DNA from: Methanobrevibacter ruminantium M1
Lineage (GTDB): Archaea > Methanobacteriota > Methanobacteria > Methanobacteriales > Methanobacteriaceae
DNA: 64,000 bases
Direction of reading: 5' to 3'
Assembly: GCF_000024185.1 (NCBI RefSeq)
Contig: NC_013790.1
Location: 1,973,501-2,037,500, forward strand
Shown here: in pieces, positions 16,760 to 25,838 of the stretch
Position numbering within the stretch: position 1 is the stretch's first letter
Layout of the letters: each line of letters opens with the position of its first letter
Notes under the pieces: model-generated
The model's database searches: none
What the model was told of the DNA's origin: nothing
What the model saw: only the letters and a program-made list of their open reading frames with translations
Translations under genes and position numbers: made by a program

Positions 16760-17767
16760 TTAGTCTCTAATGAAGTGATAAATCTTTCTTCCGATAAATT
16801 CAATGTGTAATTTCTGTGCTACCTTAATTAAGAAAAAATAAGGTTTATAATAAAATCTGTTAATCAATTTGTACTGATGCTCTTGAGTTTTTCCTTTCAT
16901 TATCCTATCCCTACGGTAGGCTTTCTCTAAAGGCTGATTGCAGATATTAAACAAGAAGTCATCAAAATCCTGAAGATATTTGTCCAAATCACCTAAAAAA
17001 GTAGGTTCATTTAGCATGGCATGATAAAGTTCATCGTTTTGGTCGACTTCTTTAATTTTTTCCACGGCTTCCTCTACAGTCAAATCATTACAATTTATAA
17101 AGGATTTAGGGTTGAATTCCTCTTCAATATTAGGATCTCCCCAATAGATTGGAATGCAGCCTGCAGCAAAAGCATCAAATATTTTTTCAGTAGTATAGCC
17201 CCTGTTTTGAGCATTTTCAAGAGCAAATGAAAATTTATGAGTTACATCAAATTCAAACTTCTTATCAAGGCCCATGCCGATAGGTCCACCAATATTATTG
17301 AGAGACCTTCCTCCAGAGTCCACTTTCTTGTATTTGCTTAATTCATGGAACAGACGGATTCTATAATCGTCTCCCCATTCATTGGAAACTACAAAACTGC
17401 AAAAATCAGTTTTAACGCTTGTGTCAATTGGTTTTCTTTCTATTGTTTTTCTAACGTTTTCAATTTCAGGACGATTTAAGAAAAATGGAAAACGAAGATA
17501 TCTGTCCCCAAATTCAATGATATCATAAGCTAATGCATAATCACAGATATTGAAGTCAGGAACATAATTTTCAATAGTCCACATGATTCTTATACAGTCA
17601 TAATCTAAGTGTTTGTAACCATAAGCGCCAAAAAAGAGATAATCCGGGTCATCTGAAACCTCAACATCAAAATTCTTTTTTAGACTGTCTATAAAGAAAT
17701 TATCATTCTCTTTTAGACTATCTTGAAAATCAACAAATTTTACTTTAATTTTTTTCTTTTCACTCAT
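16760..17767 (-). CDS. GT10 fucosyltransferase-like glycosyltransferase
   Basis: The C-terminal half has the GT10 signature: KFSFALENAQNRGYTTEKIF followed by DAFAAGCIPIYWGDPNIEEE (about residues 196-235), which in known family members binds GDP-fucose. The N-terminal half carries DYLFFGAYG and IMWTIENYVPDF. Family members are alpha-1,3/1,4-fucosyltransferases, so a fucosylated or similar deoxysugar surface glycan is implied, though the exact donor is inference. 335 residues from ATG 17767; an upstream in-frame TTG at 17782 would add five residues (MCCEI) and is less likely. It lies between the DUF4422 and nucleotidyltransferase genes, all reading the same way with short gaps (33 and 64 bp). 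Confidence 0.85.
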   Translation of the reverse strand: MSEKKKIKVKFVDFQDSLKENDNFFIDSLKKNFDVEVSDDPDYLFFGAYGYKHLDYDCIRIMWTIENYVPDFNICDYALAYDIIEFGDRYLRFPFFLNRPEIENVRKTIERKPIDTSVKTDFCSFVVSNEWGDDYRIRLFHELSKYKKVDSGGRSLNNIGGPIGMGLDKKFEFDVTHKFSFALENAQNRGYTTEKIFDAFAAGCIPIYWGDPNIEEEFNPKSFINCNDLTVEEAVEKIKEVDQNDELYHAMLNEPTFLGDLDKYLQDFDDFLFNICNQPLEKAYRRDRIMKGKTQEHQYKLINRFYYKPYFFLIKVAQKLHIEFIGRKIYHFIRD

Positions 17768-17800
17768 AATTTCACAGCACAAATAAAATAAAAATAATTC

Positions 17801-18601
17801 TTAACGTCTCATATCCTTATGAAGCAAGCCCATATAAATATGGACATAAGCCCATCTTACAATCTTTCTTTTTACAATCCACATATGGACATTAAGCCTA
17901 AGTCCATTGACTTTTAGTTCACATTCCTTTACTCTCAAGTTTTGTTTGTCCATCCAAACATCAAAGAGACGTTCTGTTAAGAATCCATAGATTCTTTTTT
18001 GATAATCATCATATCCAGTCATGTCCACTCTTTTTTCTACCTCTGCAAGAATAGGAAATACCCAGTCACAATAAGGAGCAATGACTTCCTTAGGGGCTAT
18101 GAACATGTTGTAATAGTAGAGATCTTTTCCTTCCACAACTCGTTTATAACTATCAAGATATTCAGGACATTGTTCGCCTATAACCTCTTCACAGAGGTCC
18201 AAGTCTTTAGCATAGTTCCAATGGTCGTAGTCTTCATATACTGAGCCTAAAAGAGCAGTTGTCTTTTTAGGAAGAATAATATCATATTCAGAGAATATTT
18301 TTTCAATATCTTCTCGTTCTAACCTTTTTCCAAGTCTCCAGTTTGCAAAGTATCTTCTATAATGGACAAGACCAATTATGTCTGCAGGGCTGTTTTTCCA
18401 CATCCAGTAAAGTCCTGTTAGTTCACAGTAGGAAGAGTTTTTATTGGATATGTTATCTCCAGTATCGTCACTTACAAAGCCTAAATTGTCCTTGCCTGCA
18501 CGTCCAACAAAAAGAGGAGTGTAAATGTCGTTAGAATCAATATTTTTGATATCCTCTTCACTATGGGATACAACATAAATCTGGATATTTTGACTTGACA
18601 T
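17801..18601 (-). CDS. DUF4422 glycosyltransferase
   Basis: DUF4422 proteins are putative capsular or LPS glycosyltransferases. Diagnostic segments are QIYVVSHSEED at the N-terminus, then NSSYCELTGLYWMWKNSPAD (residues about 56-75), GLVHYRRYF (77-85), YNMFIAPKEV, and RIYGFLTERLFDVWM (about 206-220). 266 residues, the usual family length, with no membrane segment. It is the first gene of the minus-strand glycan run ending at the flippase. A near-perfect 14-bp dyad lies 39 bp upstream of the start. Confidence 0.85.
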   Translation of the reverse strand: MSSQNIQIYVVSHSEEDIKNIDSNDIYTPLFVGRAGKDNLGFVSDDTGDNISNKNSSYCELTGLYWMWKNSPADIIGLVHYRRYFANWRLGKRLEREDIEKIFSEYDIILPKKTTALLGSVYEDYDHWNYAKDLDLCEEVIGEQCPEYLDSYKRVVEGKDLYYYNMFIAPKEVIAPYCDWVFPILAEVEKRVDMTGYDDYQKRIYGFLTERLFDVWMDKQNLRVKECELKVNGLRLNVHMWIVKRKIVRWAYVHIYMGLLHKDMRR

Positions 18602-18639
18602 GATTTAATTCCTATAAAAATTTAGATAGAAAAATATTT

Positions 18640-18669
18640 TACTTCGTTATATCGAGATAAAACGAAGTA
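18640..18669. promoter_or_regulatory. Inverted repeat ahead of the glycan gene run
   Basis: Arms TACTTCGTTATATC and GATAAAACGAAGTA (one mismatch) around a 2-nt GA centre. It lies between the DUF4422 start (18601) and T/A-rich, TATA-like sequence near 18720-18745, so it could be a repressor operator or a leader hairpin in the transcript. Its CG-containing arms stand out from the surrounding A/T. Confidence 0.5.
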
Positions 18670-19007
18670 GAATTGCAATTTTTTATTAAGTATTATATTA
18701 TAATTAATACTATTTTAAATTTTTTATATTCTACTTTATAAGTTTAACTATCATTCTAATATTTTGGAAAAATATCTAATTTTTTATCAAAATTCTATTT
18801 TTTCAATTAAAAACTTTTCCTTTCACAGTTTTTTAAAACAAAACAAAAATAGTTATCATCAAAATGTAAATTTAAATTAGAAACATATACAAAATTATTA
18901 AAAAAAGTTAAATAACTACTTAAATGGAAAAAGATTAAATAAATCCTAAGAAATAAAAGAGGTTAAAATAAGTATTTAAAAAGAAAGTTAAATAAACCCT
19001 TAAAAGA
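18670..19007. other. A/T-rich spacer with no gene seen
   Basis: About 340 bp between the glycan gene run and glf. Apart from the adjoining dyad and TATA-like stretches, I see no conserved structure. Confidence 0.5.
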
Positions 19008-20105
19008 CTATTCTAAAGATTTAACTAACTTCAATGCCTCATCAATGACCTGCCACATGTCAAAGTACCTATACATCCCAAGCCTTCCGCCAAAGATTAC
19101 ATTGCCTTCTTTATCTGCCAAGTCATTATACCTATTAAATAGCTCAGTGTTTCTCTCATCATTCATAGGATAGTATGCCTCTTGGCCCTTTTCCCAAGCC
19201 TTTGGATACTCCCTAGTAATCACGGTCTTATCAGAGACTGCATTCTCAAAGTGCTTATGCTCAATTATCCTTGTATAAGGGGTTTCTCTATCTGTATAAT
19301 TAATTACAGCGTTTCCCTGATAGTTTTCCATATCCAAGGTCTCAAACTCAAAGTCAAGGCCTCTGTATTCAAGCTCTCCAAAGCAGTAGTCATAATACTC
19401 ATCGATCATCCCTGTAAATAAGACCCTATCTGCCATAGCCATCCATTTATCCTTATCCTCAAGAAAATCAGTGTTTAGCTCAACGTCAATTCCATCAAGC
19501 ATCTTTTCAATTATTTTAGTATATCCCCCCATTGGAATTCCTTGATAGAGGTCGTTGAAATAGTTGTTGTCAAAGGTGAACCTTACCGGAAGCCTTTTGA
19601 TAATGAAGGATGGAAGATCTGTGCAATCCCTTCCCCACTGCTTTTCGGTATATCCCTTAACTAATTTTTCGTATATGTCTCGGCCAATAAGGGAGATTGC
19701 CTGCTCCTCAAGGTTTTGAGGCTCATCAATATTTGCCTCAGCTTTTTGCTGCTTAATCTTTGCCTTGGCCTCCTCTGGAGTTTTCACTCCCCACATCTGG
19801 TAGAAGGTGTTCATATTGAAAGGAAGGTTGTATAATTCGCCCTTGTAGTTGGCAACAGGTGAGTTTGTGTAGCGGTTAAACTCCGCAAATTGATTGATAT
19901 AATTCCATACCTCTTTATTGTTGGTGTGGAATATATGCGCACCATACTTATGGACATTTATATTGTGCTTTTCCTCTGTGTAAACATTGCCTCCAATATG
20001 GCTTCTCTTTTCTATTACAAGGCAACTCTTGCCTCTCCTGTTCATTTCATAAGCAAATACGGATCCGAAAAGGCCGGACCCTACTATTAGATAATCGTAT
20101 TTCAT
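19008..20105 (-). CDS. glf: UDP-galactopyranose mutase
   Basis: A flavoenzyme that interconverts UDP-galactopyranose and UDP-galactofuranose and so supplies Galf for surface glycans. It begins with the FAD-binding Rossmann motif (YLIVGSGLFGSVFAYEMNRR, residues 4-23) and continues with CLVIEKRSHIGGNVYTE. YGAHIFHTNNKEVWNY (about 54-69) and FNRYTNSPVANYKGELYNLP are Glf hallmarks, and the C-terminus has NVIFGGRLGMYRYFDM, the second dinucleotide/substrate block. 365 residues is normal. Start ATG 20105 has GGTGAGG 3-4 nt upstream. It stands apart from the glycan run by about 400 bp and probably has its own promoter. Confidence 0.96.
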   Translation of the reverse strand: MKYDYLIVGSGLFGSVFAYEMNRRGKSCLVIEKRSHIGGNVYTEEKHNINVHKYGAHIFHTNNKEVWNYINQFAEFNRYTNSPVANYKGELYNLPFNMNTFYQMWGVKTPEEAKAKIKQQKAEANIDEPQNLEEQAISLIGRDIYEKLVKGYTEKQWGRDCTDLPSFIIKRLPVRFTFDNNYFNDLYQGIPMGGYTKIIEKMLDGIDVELNTDFLEDKDKWMAMADRVLFTGMIDEYYDYCFGELEYRGLDFEFETLDMENYQGNAVINYTDRETPYTRIIEHKHFENAVSDKTVITREYPKAWEKGQEAYYPMNDERNTELFNRYNDLADKEGNVIFGGRLGMYRYFDMWQVIDEALKLVKSLE

Positions 20106-20619
20106 GACCTCACCAAATTGTTTAAAATTGTTTAATTGATTAATTGACTAATTAAATTAATATTTATTTTTAAGATATTTAAATAAATCTATGGTTTTGA
20201 TTCTGAATGGCGGATTTTGAATTGGAAAATGAGACTTGAATTTGAAAATGGAAATTATGATTTAAAAAAGGAAATTTTAAATTGAAAAATGAATTCTGGT
20301 TTTGAACAAGAATTAAAGCAAAAAATTTTTCACTAAAATTGCATTCAAAAATTAGTTTATTTTATAGTATACGAACTTTTTATATATAGTAAACTATACA
20401 TAAAACAAAACCGATTTTTAAGGCCTAAATTTACTATTTATAATAAATAGTAAACCAATATTAAAAAATAAAATCAAATGTTTGTCTAAATATTAAATAA
20501 AAGACATAAAAAAGGTTAAATTTAAATATAATGAGATTAAGAGATAATAGCACACACATCAAACGAATCACAAAAACGAATATTTGAAATTTAGAAGAAC
20601 TGATAATCCACGAATACAT
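20106..20619. other. Spacer with degenerate purine repeats and palindromes
   Basis: From 20195 to 20310 the sequence is a run of imperfect units like TTTTGAATTGGAAAATGA. From 20360 to 20455 it has several TAGTAAAC/GTTTACTA-type inverted motifs, the best of which is listed separately. No gene is apparent until the decayed frame that starts near 20620. Confidence 0.5.
20430..20454. promoter_or_regulatory. Perfect 11-bp inverted repeat (operator candidate)
   Basis: TTTACTATTTA, then TAA, then TAAATAGTAAA. A related half, AGTAAACTATA, lies about 40 bp to the left (20388-20398). The site is in the divergent region between glf and the helical-protein/PIN genes. Confidence 0.45.
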
Positions 20620-21091
20620 CAGACCACAATAAGATTGATTTAGAAACTAAAAACATAATTTCTAAAGAGAGAATAGCTGAAATCAAAGAAAGTGCCGAAT
20701 CGATTGGAGAATATCTCAAAGAGGAACATATCTTTCCAAAAGAATATTACGACTTTATGGAGATTCAATATTTATTAAATCAAGCCCTGGAAAATGAAAA
20801 CATAAGAGAAATAGAGATTGTTGTAAAAATATTAAAAGAGTTTGAAAAAATCACCCAAATTAAATTTGAATTATTGCATAAAGAGTTAATGGAAAAGCCA
20901 AAAAAGGGCTTAAAGCAAAGCAAATTTTCGATAATATGAATCAAAACTCAAAAAAAGAATTTGAAAAAAGATATGAGGAGTTCTCTAATTTCTTTTTTAA
21001 ATGCGAAATAGAATATCATACATTAAAAGGCAAAACAAAACATTTGATGGCGAAAAAATATTTAAGTCTTTTTGATATGGAATATCTGTAA
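20620..21091 (+). pseudogene. Decayed copy of the PIN-companion helical gene
   Basis: The first readable block (about 20637-20936) encodes IDLETKNIISKERIAEIKES, SIGEYLKEE, EYYDFMEIQYLLNQALENEN and ILKEFEKITQIKFELLHKEL. It aligns throughout with the intact protein at 21167-21748 (for example EYYDFREIQSMMNQTLDYGS). After a frame shift near 20930, the tail NSKKEFEKRYEEFSNFFF continues to a stop at 21091. The N-terminal third is unreadable. It lies directly before the intact gene, so it is a tandem duplicate that has been lost. Confidence 0.7.
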
Positions 21092-21166
21092 TAATAAACT
21101 TTCACTATGAAATCAAATCAAAAAAAGGACATTTGAATAAATTTATTAAAAATAAGGAGACTAAAT

Positions 21167-21748
21167 ATGTATATGAATACACCAAGCCAGAAAAACATTG
21201 ATATTAAAAACTATGAAAGAATTTTCAAAGAAAAGATTAATTTTGTAGTTGAAAAAATCTCAAGGTTTTTTAAAGGAACTTCACAAGAAGATTCTTTTTT
21301 AAACGAAAAACTACTCGATTTATCTGATCCCTTTATTAAATCCCGAATAAAAGAAATTAAAGAAACAACTGAATCTATTGCAGAATATTTAAAAATAGAA
21401 TACATCAACTATGATGAATATTATGATTTTAGAGAAATTCAAAGCATGATGAACCAAACTCTTGATTATGGAAGTATCGAAGAGTTAAAAATCATATTAA
21501 AGATTTTTAATGAATTCAAAAATTTAACAGAATTTAAATTTGAACTATTAAGCAATAAATCCCACTCTAAGAGCATTAGCTTTAAAGATATTGATGAAGA
21601 ATCAAAAGAAATCTTTGAAAAAAGATACGGAGAATTTAGTAAGTTCTTTTTCAATCGTAAACGAGAGTATTATGCAATTTTTGAAGGAGAATGTGAAGAG
21701 GACGTAAGTGAATTCTTTGAATTGATGAAAAAGCATGCATTAAAGTAG
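21167..21748 (+). CDS. Helical companion protein of the PIN gene (copy B)
   Basis: Function not recognised. The 193 residues are strongly charged, Lys/Glu/Phe-rich and predicted all-helical. Blocks: FKEKINFVVEKISRFF (about 20-35), SRIKEIKETTESIAEYLKIE (about 58-77), EYYDFREIQSMMNQTLDYGS, ILKIFNEFKNLTEFKFELL, and FEKRYGEFSKFFFNRKREYY (about 149-168). The order and spacing match the smaller proteins at 5984-6457 and 7208-7729, and a decayed close copy precedes it. Start ATG 21167 has AAGGAG about 6 nt upstream; a second ATG lies two codons on. The PIN gene begins 10 bp after its stop. A role as partner or inhibitor of the PIN protein is inference from this fixed pairing. Confidence 0.78.
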   Translation: MYMNTPSQKNIDIKNYERIFKEKINFVVEKISRFFKGTSQEDSFLNEKLLDLSDPFIKSRIKEIKETTESIAEYLKIEYINYDEYYDFREIQSMMNQTLDYGSIEELKIILKIFNEFKNLTEFKFELLSNKSHSKSISFKDIDEESKEIFEKRYGEFSKFFFNRKREYYAIFEGECEEDVSEFFELMKKHALK

Positions 21749-21758
21749 AGGGGATGAA

Positions 21759-22442
21759 ATGAAATTATTCATAGATAGCAATGTAATTATTGGTTACTGC
21801 ATAGAAATAGATTATTGGCATTATTATGCTGAAAACCTAATGAAAAATGAAAATATATACTGGTCAACTACAGTAAAAGGAGAATCTGAATATAAACTTG
21901 AAAAATTAATTAAAACTTATTCAAACTTTTTTAATCAAATTAAAGAAGATTTAGACAAAGAGATTATTAGTAAAACTGAATTCATTAAATTAGTGAAATC
22001 TATAGAATATATTAATAACAAAAAAGTACCTTTCGAACAAGAAAATTTAGCAAATTTAGTTTGGACAAAAGGTGGATGGTTAGATGATGTAAACTCTATA
22101 GAACTTAATGAAAATCTAAATTTAATTTCACAAGGACTAAAGAAAAAGATGTATAGAAATTATAACTACTGTGATGAAATGTTAAATTTATACGAAAGAC
22201 AATTCAAAGCAGAATATATTCAGTTAGTCAAAAGATTAGAAGAGCTTAAAAGAGGAAACAGAGAAATACATTCTCCAGATAGTGAAATACTTGTAGATTG
22301 TCATGATTTGTCACTTTCACAAAATCTAGATATGGGCTTTATTACTTCTGATGGAGATATAGTCTATTTTAAAAAGGAAATTAAAAAAATGACCAATATA
22401 AAAGACATTATTTATTTAAAAAATGTTCATAGGTACACTTAA
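21759..22442 (+). CDS. PIN-like nuclease paired with the helical protein (copy B)
   Basis: The 227-residue protein has the spaced acidic motifs of PIN ribonucleases: FIDSNVIIGY with Asp6, VKGESEYKLEK with Glu42/Glu44, ILVDCHDLSLSQ with Asp180 and Asp183, and GFITSDGDIVYF with Asp198. A typical VapC has about 130 residues; here a helical insert of about 120 residues separates the second and third motifs. The same arrangement occurs in the frameshifted gene at 6540-7192. It begins 10 bp after the companion stop with GAGGGGATGA upstream, which fits co-translation. No VapB-type antitoxin is visible. Likely metal-dependent RNase activity (family knowledge); toxin, defence or other role is unproven. 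Confidence 0.78.
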   Translation: MKLFIDSNVIIGYCIEIDYWHYYAENLMKNENIYWSTTVKGESEYKLEKLIKTYSNFFNQIKEDLDKEIISKTEFIKLVKSIEYINNKKVPFEQENLANLVWTKGGWLDDVNSIELNENLNLISQGLKKKMYRNYNYCDEMLNLYERQFKAEYIQLVKRLEELKRGNREIHSPDSEILVDCHDLSLSQNLDMGFITSDGDIVYFKKEIKKMTNIKDIIYLKNVHRYT

Positions 22443-22547
22443 TTTAAACTGTATAAAACAAGCCAAATGCTCCATTAAGAAATATAAAATTATTAACAAT
22501 TAAGTATCTTTATAAATACGAACAAATATAATATTAAATGTGATAAG

Positions 22548-23619
22548 ATGACCATAAGTCCCAAGAGAATATTATATTTAGATGAAGTTCGCTCACTTGC
22601 AATCATGCTCGTAGTCATTGGGCATTTGGCAAGGCTGTTTTCATATAACTACAATAGTTGGCTGTTCTGCAGCGGAGTATTTTCCCTAACTCGTATAGGC
22701 GTTCCTCTCTTTTTTACAGTAAGCGGATCTCTTCTTTTAACTAGAAAATATGAGGTAAAAAAGTTTTTAGAAAAGCGATTCAAACGTGTATGTCTGCCTT
22801 TCTTCTCTTGGATAATAATATATATAGTTGCCGGAGTGCTGATTTGGCATTATGACCTTACATTCGAATATGTGGTAAACACTGCATTTGGTGTTGGAGA
22901 CTATTCTGCACTGTTCTGGTTTATTTGGTCACTTATTGGAGTTTATCTATTAATACCAGTCATCAGCAGCTTTATACGTGAAGAGGGAAATTGGGGAGCA
23001 GAATATCTGATTTTAATTACAATAATACTGTCCCTATTATACACATTCGGATTCTTTGACTATCCTCAAATGAAATATAACTTTAGAGTCATCTTTAACT
23101 TCTTCCCAGTTCTCGGATACTTCATTATGGGGTCTTACATTCACAATAAGAAGTTTAAGTATTCAGATAAGAAGATGTTTGCTATCGGATGCGTCTTGTT
23201 TATAGTCGGAATCTGCGGACACTTTGCAAAAATCTATCTTAAGGGTCTTGGAGGACTTTCCCTTGCACCGATAGACTTCTTTGACATATGTGTAATAATG
23301 GAAACAATAGGGCTATTCATTGCATTTAAGTATGCAAGCACCAAATGGGATAAAAGGAAAGATGCAAGAAATTGAATTTAGGGAAACCAAATTAGGTGAA
23401 GTGATTGTTCTATTTGCATCATGCAGCTTTGGAATCTATTTCTCACATTATATTCTTATGAGATATATTATGTATAATGGATTTTTAGCTCCAATAAGAA
23501 AAACACATGCACTGTTTTGGCTTCCTGTAAGCTCAATAATCATAATAGGATTAAGTTGGCTTTTAATATACGTAATGAGCAAGATTCCATATGTAAGAAT
23601 AGCTAGTGGGGTTAAATAG
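22548..23619 (+). pseudogene. Membrane acyltransferase (acyltransferase-3 family), frame broken near the 3' end
   Basis: The first frame (22548 to 23375) gives most of an integral-membrane O-acyltransferase: YLDEVRSLAIMLVVIGHLAR with the catalytic-type His, LTRIGVPLFFTVSGSLLLTR, KKFLEKRFKRVCLPFFSW and about eight further spans. It ends early at KRKDARN. The second frame supplies the missing end (QEIEFRETKLGEV, FASCSFGIYFSHYILMRYIM). A +1 shift around 23350-23363 joins them into about 356 residues, the normal size. There is no long homopolymer at the break. Such enzymes acetylate or otherwise acylate surface sugars. It may be a pseudogene, or the break may be a base-call error. Confidence 0.75.
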
Positions 23620-23792
23620 TCAAAAACCAATATCACCATATTTGATGAAAAAATAGATGGTTTAAAGAGTTAAAACTAGTAAAAATCAGTTAAAGAAAAT
23701 GCTCTGCGAGTTAAGAAAAAAAGAAAAAGAAAAGCCTAAACCCTAAATTATAAATCTAAGGAAATAGACTAATTATTTTAAATTAAATTAAT

Positions 23793-25577
23793 TTATTCCA
23801 CAGTTACACACTTAGCCAAATTCTTTGGCTTGTCCGGATCAAGCTCTCTAATTACAGAAACATGATAGCTTAAAAGCTGAAGAGGAACTATATAAACAAG
23901 TGGAGCAATTATATCATCAACATCACAGTTTATAAGGAATGTATCATCAGACTCTGAAATCAAGTCCTCATCGCCAACTGCACCGATTCCCAATACATCA
24001 GCGCCTCTTGCCTTGACCTCTTGGAGATTGCTCATGATCTTCTTATGGTCTTGGCCCGGAGGTATAACCACAACTACTGGAATGTTTCTGTCAATAAGGG
24101 CAATAGGACCATGCTTTAGCTCTCCTGCAGCATATCCTTCAGCATGTATGTATGAGATTTCCTTTAATTTAAGTGCTCCTTCCAATGCAATAGGATAGGA
24201 GAATCCTCTTCCAATAAAGAAGGCATCCTTGTCCCTCTTATACTTTTTAGAGATTTCCTTAATCTCATCTCGCTTTTGGAGGACCTCTTCAATGTAATCC
24301 GGAACCTTTTCCAATCTCTTAAGAAGCTCATGATCCTCACCAAGAAGTGCTGAGAATAAGTAGATAGCCACCAATTGACTTACATAGGTTTTAGTAGCTG
24401 CAACACCAATTTCAGGACCTGCTTGAGTTTGAATAACATAGTCTGCCCTTCTTGTTGCAGATGATCCCCTCACATTAACAATTGCCAAGGTCTTTGAAGT
24501 TTCATTGGCAACATCAAGTGCCTTTAAGGTGTCTGCAGTCTCTCCAGACTGTGATATGAATATTACAAGGGTCTTGTCATTTAAGGCCTTTGCAGAGTAC
24601 TTGAATTCAGAAGCCAGCAATACCTCAGTTGGTATTCCCACCAATGACTCGATAAGATATTTTCCAGTGAGGGACGCATGATAGGAGGTTCCGCATGCCA
24701 CAAAGACAACCCTATTGATTGTTCCCTTGACCTCATCAACGATTTCCTTTACCTTATCCTTTTCATTCAAGGTGTTTTTAATGGCTGTGGACTGTTCATT
24801 GATTTCCTTAATCATGAAGTGATCATAACCACCCTTTTCAGCCATTTCAGGGGACCATTCAATGACTTCAATCTCCTTAGTCATCTCTTGGTCATTTTCA
24901 TCAAGGAACTTCACTCCATCCTCATCTAAAATGACAATTTCTCCCTTTTCAAGGAATGCGATGTTGTTTGTATACTTTAAGATAGCAGGATAGTCGGATG
25001 CAACAAAGAACTCGCTATCTCCTATTCCAACGATAAGGGGACTGTCCTTTCTTGTTGCAACTATGCGGTTAGGCTCAGCGGAGGATATTGCTGCAAGTGC
25101 ATATGCCCCTTCAATGACACCGATTACCTTGCGAACTGATTGGGTCAAATCAAGGCCTGTTTTCATATATTTGTCAATAAGATGAGGAATCACTTCAGTG
25201 TCGGTATCAGAGACAAACTGGTAACCTTCCCCTTCAAGCTCTTCCTTGATTGAGAGATAATTTTCAATGATTCCATTGTGAACAACTGCAATGGTGCCGT
25301 CGCCATTGAGATGAGGGTGTGAATTGATTTTACTTGGATCTCCGTGAGTTGCCCACCTTACATGGGCAATTCCATATTTGCCTTCCAAATCACATAAGTC
25401 AAGCTTTGCATCGACTTCTGCAATTTTTCCTGAATCCTTTTTAAGATTTATTTTGTCTTCATCTGCACAAGCTATGCCGATAGAATCATATCCACGGTAT
25501 TCAAGTTTAGATATAGAGTCAAATAAGATAGGGGCTACTTTGCCTTCTTTTAGTACACATCCTACAATCCCACACAT
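23793..25577 (-). CDS. glmS: Glutamine-fructose-6-phosphate aminotransferase (isomerising)
   Basis: Makes glucosamine-6-phosphate, the entry to UDP-GlcNAc for pseudomurein and glycans. The N-terminal glutaminase domain begins with the catalytic Cys ([13 protein letters not shown]) and includes [30 protein letters not shown] and HNGIIENY. Two SIS sugar-isomerase domains follow: [28 protein letters not shown] and the C-terminal [20 protein letters not shown]. The protein ends [13 protein letters not shown] as expected. I start at ATG 25577, because Cys must follow the initiator Met for activity; a GTG 12 nt upstream would bury it. 594 residues. Transcribed alone; a perfect 10-bp dyad lies about 100 bp upstream. 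Confidence 0.96.
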   Translation of the reverse strand: MCGIVGCVLKEGKVAPILFDSISKLEYRGYDSIGIACADEDKINLKKDSGKIAEVDAKLDLCDLEGKYGIAHVRWATHGDPSKINSHPHLNGDGTIAVVHNGIIENYLSIKEELEGEGYQFVSDTDTEVIPHLIDKYMKTGLDLTQSVRKVIGVIEGAYALAAISSAEPNRIVATRKDSPLIVGIGDSEFFVASDYPAILKYTNNIAFLEKGEIVILDEDGVKFLDENDQEMTKEIEVIEWSPEMAEKGGYDHFMIKEINEQSTAIKNTLNEKDKVKEIVDEVKGTINRVVFVACGTSYHASLTGKYLIESLVGIPTEVLLASEFKYSAKALNDKTLVIFISQSGETADTLKALDVANETSKTLAIVNVRGSSATRRADYVIQTQAGPEIGVAATKTYVSQLVAIYLFSALLGEDHELLKRLEKVPDYIEEVLQKRDEIKEISKKYKRDKDAFFIGRGFSYPIALEGALKLKEISYIHAEGYAAGELKHGPIALIDRNIPVVVVIPPGQDHKKIMSNLQEVKARGADVLGIGAVGDEDLISESDDTFLINCDVDDIIAPLVYIVPLQLLSYHVSVIRELDPDKPKNLAKCVTVE

Positions 25578-25680
25578 ATTATCCACCACAGTTATTACAT
25601 TTTAATTAGTATAATACTATTAGTTTTTAAAAATTGATTAAAATAATTAAAAATTACCAATTTCATTTTAAAATTTTTTA

Positions 25681-25705
25681 AATTTATAAACAGTATTTAT
25701 AAATT
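25681..25705. promoter_or_regulatory. Inverted repeat upstream of glmS
   Basis: AATTTATAAA, CAGTA, TTTATAAATT: a perfect 10-bp dyad 104 bp before the glmS ATG. Each arm contains a TTTATAAA TATA-like core, so it may be the glmS promoter, an operator, or both. Confidence 0.4.
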
Positions 25706-25838
25706 GTTTATAGTTAATATTATTTATATTTTTATAAGAAATAGCTTATAAAATATTCTATTTTTTAAGATTGATTGGTGGAAAATAAGTTAAAATAATA
25801 ATAAACAATAGAATTAAGATAAAAAAATGAGTAAAAAT

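Noticed and set aside
21167..22442. Calling the module VapBC
   Set aside because: The companion lacks a VapB-type DNA-binding fold and is two to three times longer, and the PIN protein is nearly twice the size of VapC.
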